From Ureibacillus sinduriensis BLB-1 = JCM 15800 (GTDB lineage: Bacteria; Bacillota; Bacilli; Bacillales_A; Planococcaceae): DNA of 64,000 nt. The stretch's first letter is position 1; the number at the start of each line of letters is the position of its first letter. A model generated the notes under the pieces. That model made no database searches. It saw nothing but the letters and a program-made list of their open reading frames with translations, and had not been told where the DNA came from. Shown here piece by piece: positions 62,548 to 64,000 of the stretch. The translations under genes and the position numbers were made by a program. The DNA lies in assembly GCF_000772955.1 (NCBI RefSeq), contig NZ_JPVO01000055.1, forward strand, positions 558,001 through 622,000, written 5' to 3'.

Positions 62548-63007
62548 GCGCTCATAGGAAGGGAGATTCGCTCCTAGCGAGGGAAGGCGCTCATAAAAAA
62601 GAGAAAAGCGCTCGTAAAATGAGAAAAGTCGCCCGAAAGGAAGAAAAATTCGCCCGTAACGAGGGAAGGCGCTCATAAAAAAGAGAAAACCGCTCGTAAA
62701 ATGAGAAAAGTCGCCCGAAAGGAAGAGGGATACGCTAGTAGCGAGAGGAGGCGCTCATAAAGAAGAGAAAAGCGCTCGTAAAAAGAGAAAAGCCGCCCGA
62801 AAGGAAGAAAAATTCGCCCGTAACGAGGGAAGGAACTCATAAAAAAGAGAAAACCGCTCGTAAAAAGAGAAGAGTCGCCCGAAAGGAAGAAAAATACGCT
62901 CGTAACAAGTGAAGGGGCTCATAAAAAAGAAAAAAGCGCTCGTAAAAAGAGAAAAGCCGCCCGAAAGGAAGAGAAATTCGCCCGTAAAAAGAAAAAACCC
63001 GCTCATA
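62548..63007 (+). repeat. 82-bp-period tandem repeat array
   Basis: Five consecutive units start at 62586, 62668, 62750, 62832 and 62914, each exactly 82 bp apart. Partial units flank them (GCGCTCATA at 62548; CGCTCATA at 63000). Each unit splits into four related subrepeats of 20-21 bp of the form CGCTCGTAAAAAGAGAAAA / TCGCCCGAAAGGAAG. Subunits vary by substitution, with no indels across five units. Minus-strand frames through it encode repetitive FSFYERFSLFYE-like text without ribosome sites; I treat these as spurious. Confidence 0.9.
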
Positions 63008-63111
63008 GTAAATTGAACTAGTAAGTGGATCCTCACTAGTATACCGAAAAGTTCCTAGTATAGCACTTTATCTTTATTCTATTTATAATAGAAACAATAG
63101 GAGTGATAAAT

Positions 63112-63735
63112 ATGATTAATCAACTTAAAGTTGCGGTTCAAGAAATTTATGACCAATTTGATGCGAGTCATGATTTTCAACATATCGAGAGAGTTCTCCA
63201 AAATGCCGAAAGCATCCTTGAAACAGAGCCGGGAGCAAATCAAGAAATTGTCCGAATTGCTGTCCTGTTGCATGATGTGAGTGATAAGAAATATACCGAT
63301 TCGAAAGAAAATGAAGATGCACTACTAAACTCGTTGAATCTTTCAGATAGTCAAAAGCAACAGATCAAGGAAATCATTGAAAGTGTTTCATTCAACGGGG
63401 GGAATGAAGTTGCTGCAAAATCAATAGAAGCTAAAATAGTAAGGGATGCAGATCGATTAGATGCAATAGGGGCAGTTGGAATCGCGCGGACATTTGCCTA
63501 TGGCGGGGCAAAGGGCAGAAAACTATATGATGATGCGGAAGAAGTGCGTGTTCAGATGTCTGAAGAAGATTACCGTTCAAAAAGTACAGCTTCTGTTACC
63601 CATTTTTATGAAAAGCTTCTTTTATTAAAAGATTTAATGACTACGGAAAAAGGGAAGCAGATGGCTGAAGAACGCCACGCATTTATGGTTGCTTTCCTGC
63701 AACAGCTAAAGAATGAAAGAGACGGCATATCATAA
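63112..63735 (+). CDS. ypgQ: HD-domain phosphohydrolase, YpgQ-like
   Basis: A 207-aa HD superfamily protein. Metal ligands: HDFQHIERVL (His), LLHDVSDKKY (His-Asp) and IVRDADRLDAIGAVG (Asp). B. subtilis YpgQ is a metal-dependent nucleotide pyrophosphohydrolase; the same role is inferred. AGGAGTG before the ATG at 63112; GTG 63103 overlaps that site. Confidence 0.88.
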   Translation: MINQLKVAVQEIYDQFDASHDFQHIERVLQNAESILETEPGANQEIVRIAVLLHDVSDKKYTDSKENEDALLNSLNLSDSQKQQIKEIIESVSFNGGNEVAAKSIEAKIVRDADRLDAIGAVGIARTFAYGGAKGRKLYDDAEEVRVQMSEEDYRSKSTASVTHFYEKLLLLKDLMTTEKGKQMAEERHAFMVAFLQQLKNERDGIS

Positions 63736-63747
63736 TCTATAATAATT

Positions 63748-63797
63748 TAGGCAATCGATAGTACCTTACTAGAAGTACTTTCAATTGCCTATTTTTC
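63748..63797 (+). terminator. Terminator after the HD-domain gene
   Basis: TAGGCAAT...AGTAC pairs with GTACTTTCAATTGCCTA (two mismatches), followed by TTTTTC. Confidence 0.75.
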
Positions 63798-63800
63798 ATT

Positions 63801-64000
63801 CTAGACATCTGGAATAATGGTGATGGCGATTGTACGGATGGGCACATTTTCTTCATGTTGCTCTGTTTGATGATGGTAATATTTTTTCATTAACTCGTTT
63901 AAATCACTTTGAAATTGAGAAAAATGTTCGTCACTAATCTTAAGCTCCACTAATGAAAAAGTAGCGCCATCTTCCTTAAGTTTTTGTTCCTCAAGTCCTT
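63801..64000 (-). CDS. 3' end of an unidentified, possibly regulatory, gene, cut by the window
   Basis: The minus-strand frame ending with TAG at 63801-63803 reads ...GATFSLVELKISDEHFSQFQ... and ends with VPIRTIAITIIPDV. It resembles the dimerisation/effector tail of ArsR-type helix-turn-helix regulators, but no DNA-binding domain is inside the window, so the family is only suggested. Confidence 0.5.
   Translation of the reverse strand, partial: GLEEQKLKEDGATFSLVELKISDEHFSQFQSDLNELMKKYYHHQTEQHEENVPIRTIAITIIPDV

Noticed and set aside
62422-63036. Minus-strand frames giving repetitive FSFYERFSLFYE-type protein
   Set aside because: They follow the 82-bp DNA repeat, lack ribosome sites and are better explained as a noncoding tandem array.

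Overview
The window reads as a chromosomal segment of a low-GC Gram-positive bacterium of the order Bacillales. Gene order and protein features suggest Planococcaceae (Lysinibacillus/Solibacillus-like), but the genus cannot be fixed from sequence alone. The backbone follows a conserved Bacillus order: dinG-tseB-aspB-asnS-dnaD-nth-ypoC, then ponA-recU on the opposite strand, then yppE-mrfA-mrfB, gpsB, rnpB, ypsC and ypvA. The rnpB gene is of the Bacillus type (class B). No tRNA, rRNA, CRISPR array or intact insertion sequence was found.

Region by region: 1-7.4 kb holds the dinG-to-ypoC block. From 7.6 to 11 kb, PBP1 (ponA) and the Holliday junction resolvase RecU lie on the minus strand. From 11.1 to 15.3 kb come two small genes and the MrfA/MrfB mitomycin-repair pair. 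From 15.5 to 20.6 kb come gpsB, rnpB, a decayed GGDEF fragment, a THUMP methyltransferase and a second DinG-like helicase preceded by an interspersed repeat. From 20.8 to 24 kb there is a ba3-type oxidase operon behind a perfect Crp/Fnr-type box, then a CheX-like gene and a 27-aa membrane peptide under a putative Fur box. From 24.4 to 37.1 kb lie a double dynamin, a rhodanese, a secreted stalk-domain protein, malic enzyme, PepF, glutamate dehydrogenase, a YqxD-family protein and D-serine dehydratase. From 37.1 to 39.3 kb there is a 7TM-PAS-GGDEF cyclase followed by a frameshifted, SLH-containing gene remnant.

The main accessory island is 39.3-42.4 kb, on the minus strand and visibly richer in A+T. 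It carries a 26-aa peptide ORF with a good ribosome binding site, a perfect 15-bp hairpin, a SagB/McbC-type FMN dehydrogenase with an N-terminal region resembling a RiPP recognition element, and a translationally coupled MFS exporter. An integrase-like remnant lies upstream. There is no YcaO cyclodehydratase, and the peptide has no cysteine. I infer a compact, possibly undescribed RiPP system of precursor, one modifying oxidoreductase and exporter.

From 42.4 to 56 kb lie metabolic and housekeeping genes: a YisP-like prenyl enzyme, an exonuclease, CoaW, an RNase HI-like protein, a SEC-C protein, a stand-alone CoaB-like protein, a VOC protein, a truncated YitT, a membrane-anchored PstS-like protein, a cold-shock protein and a BmrA-like exporter with a short upstream ORF. 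From 56.2 to 62 kb there is a complete ribose operon, rbsRKDACB, with two LacI-type operators 40 bp apart. The window ends with a DoxX gene, an 82-bp-period tandem repeat array, a YpgQ-like HD phosphohydrolase and the 3' end of an unidentified, possibly regulatory, gene. Both edge genes (dinG and the last one) are cut by the window.
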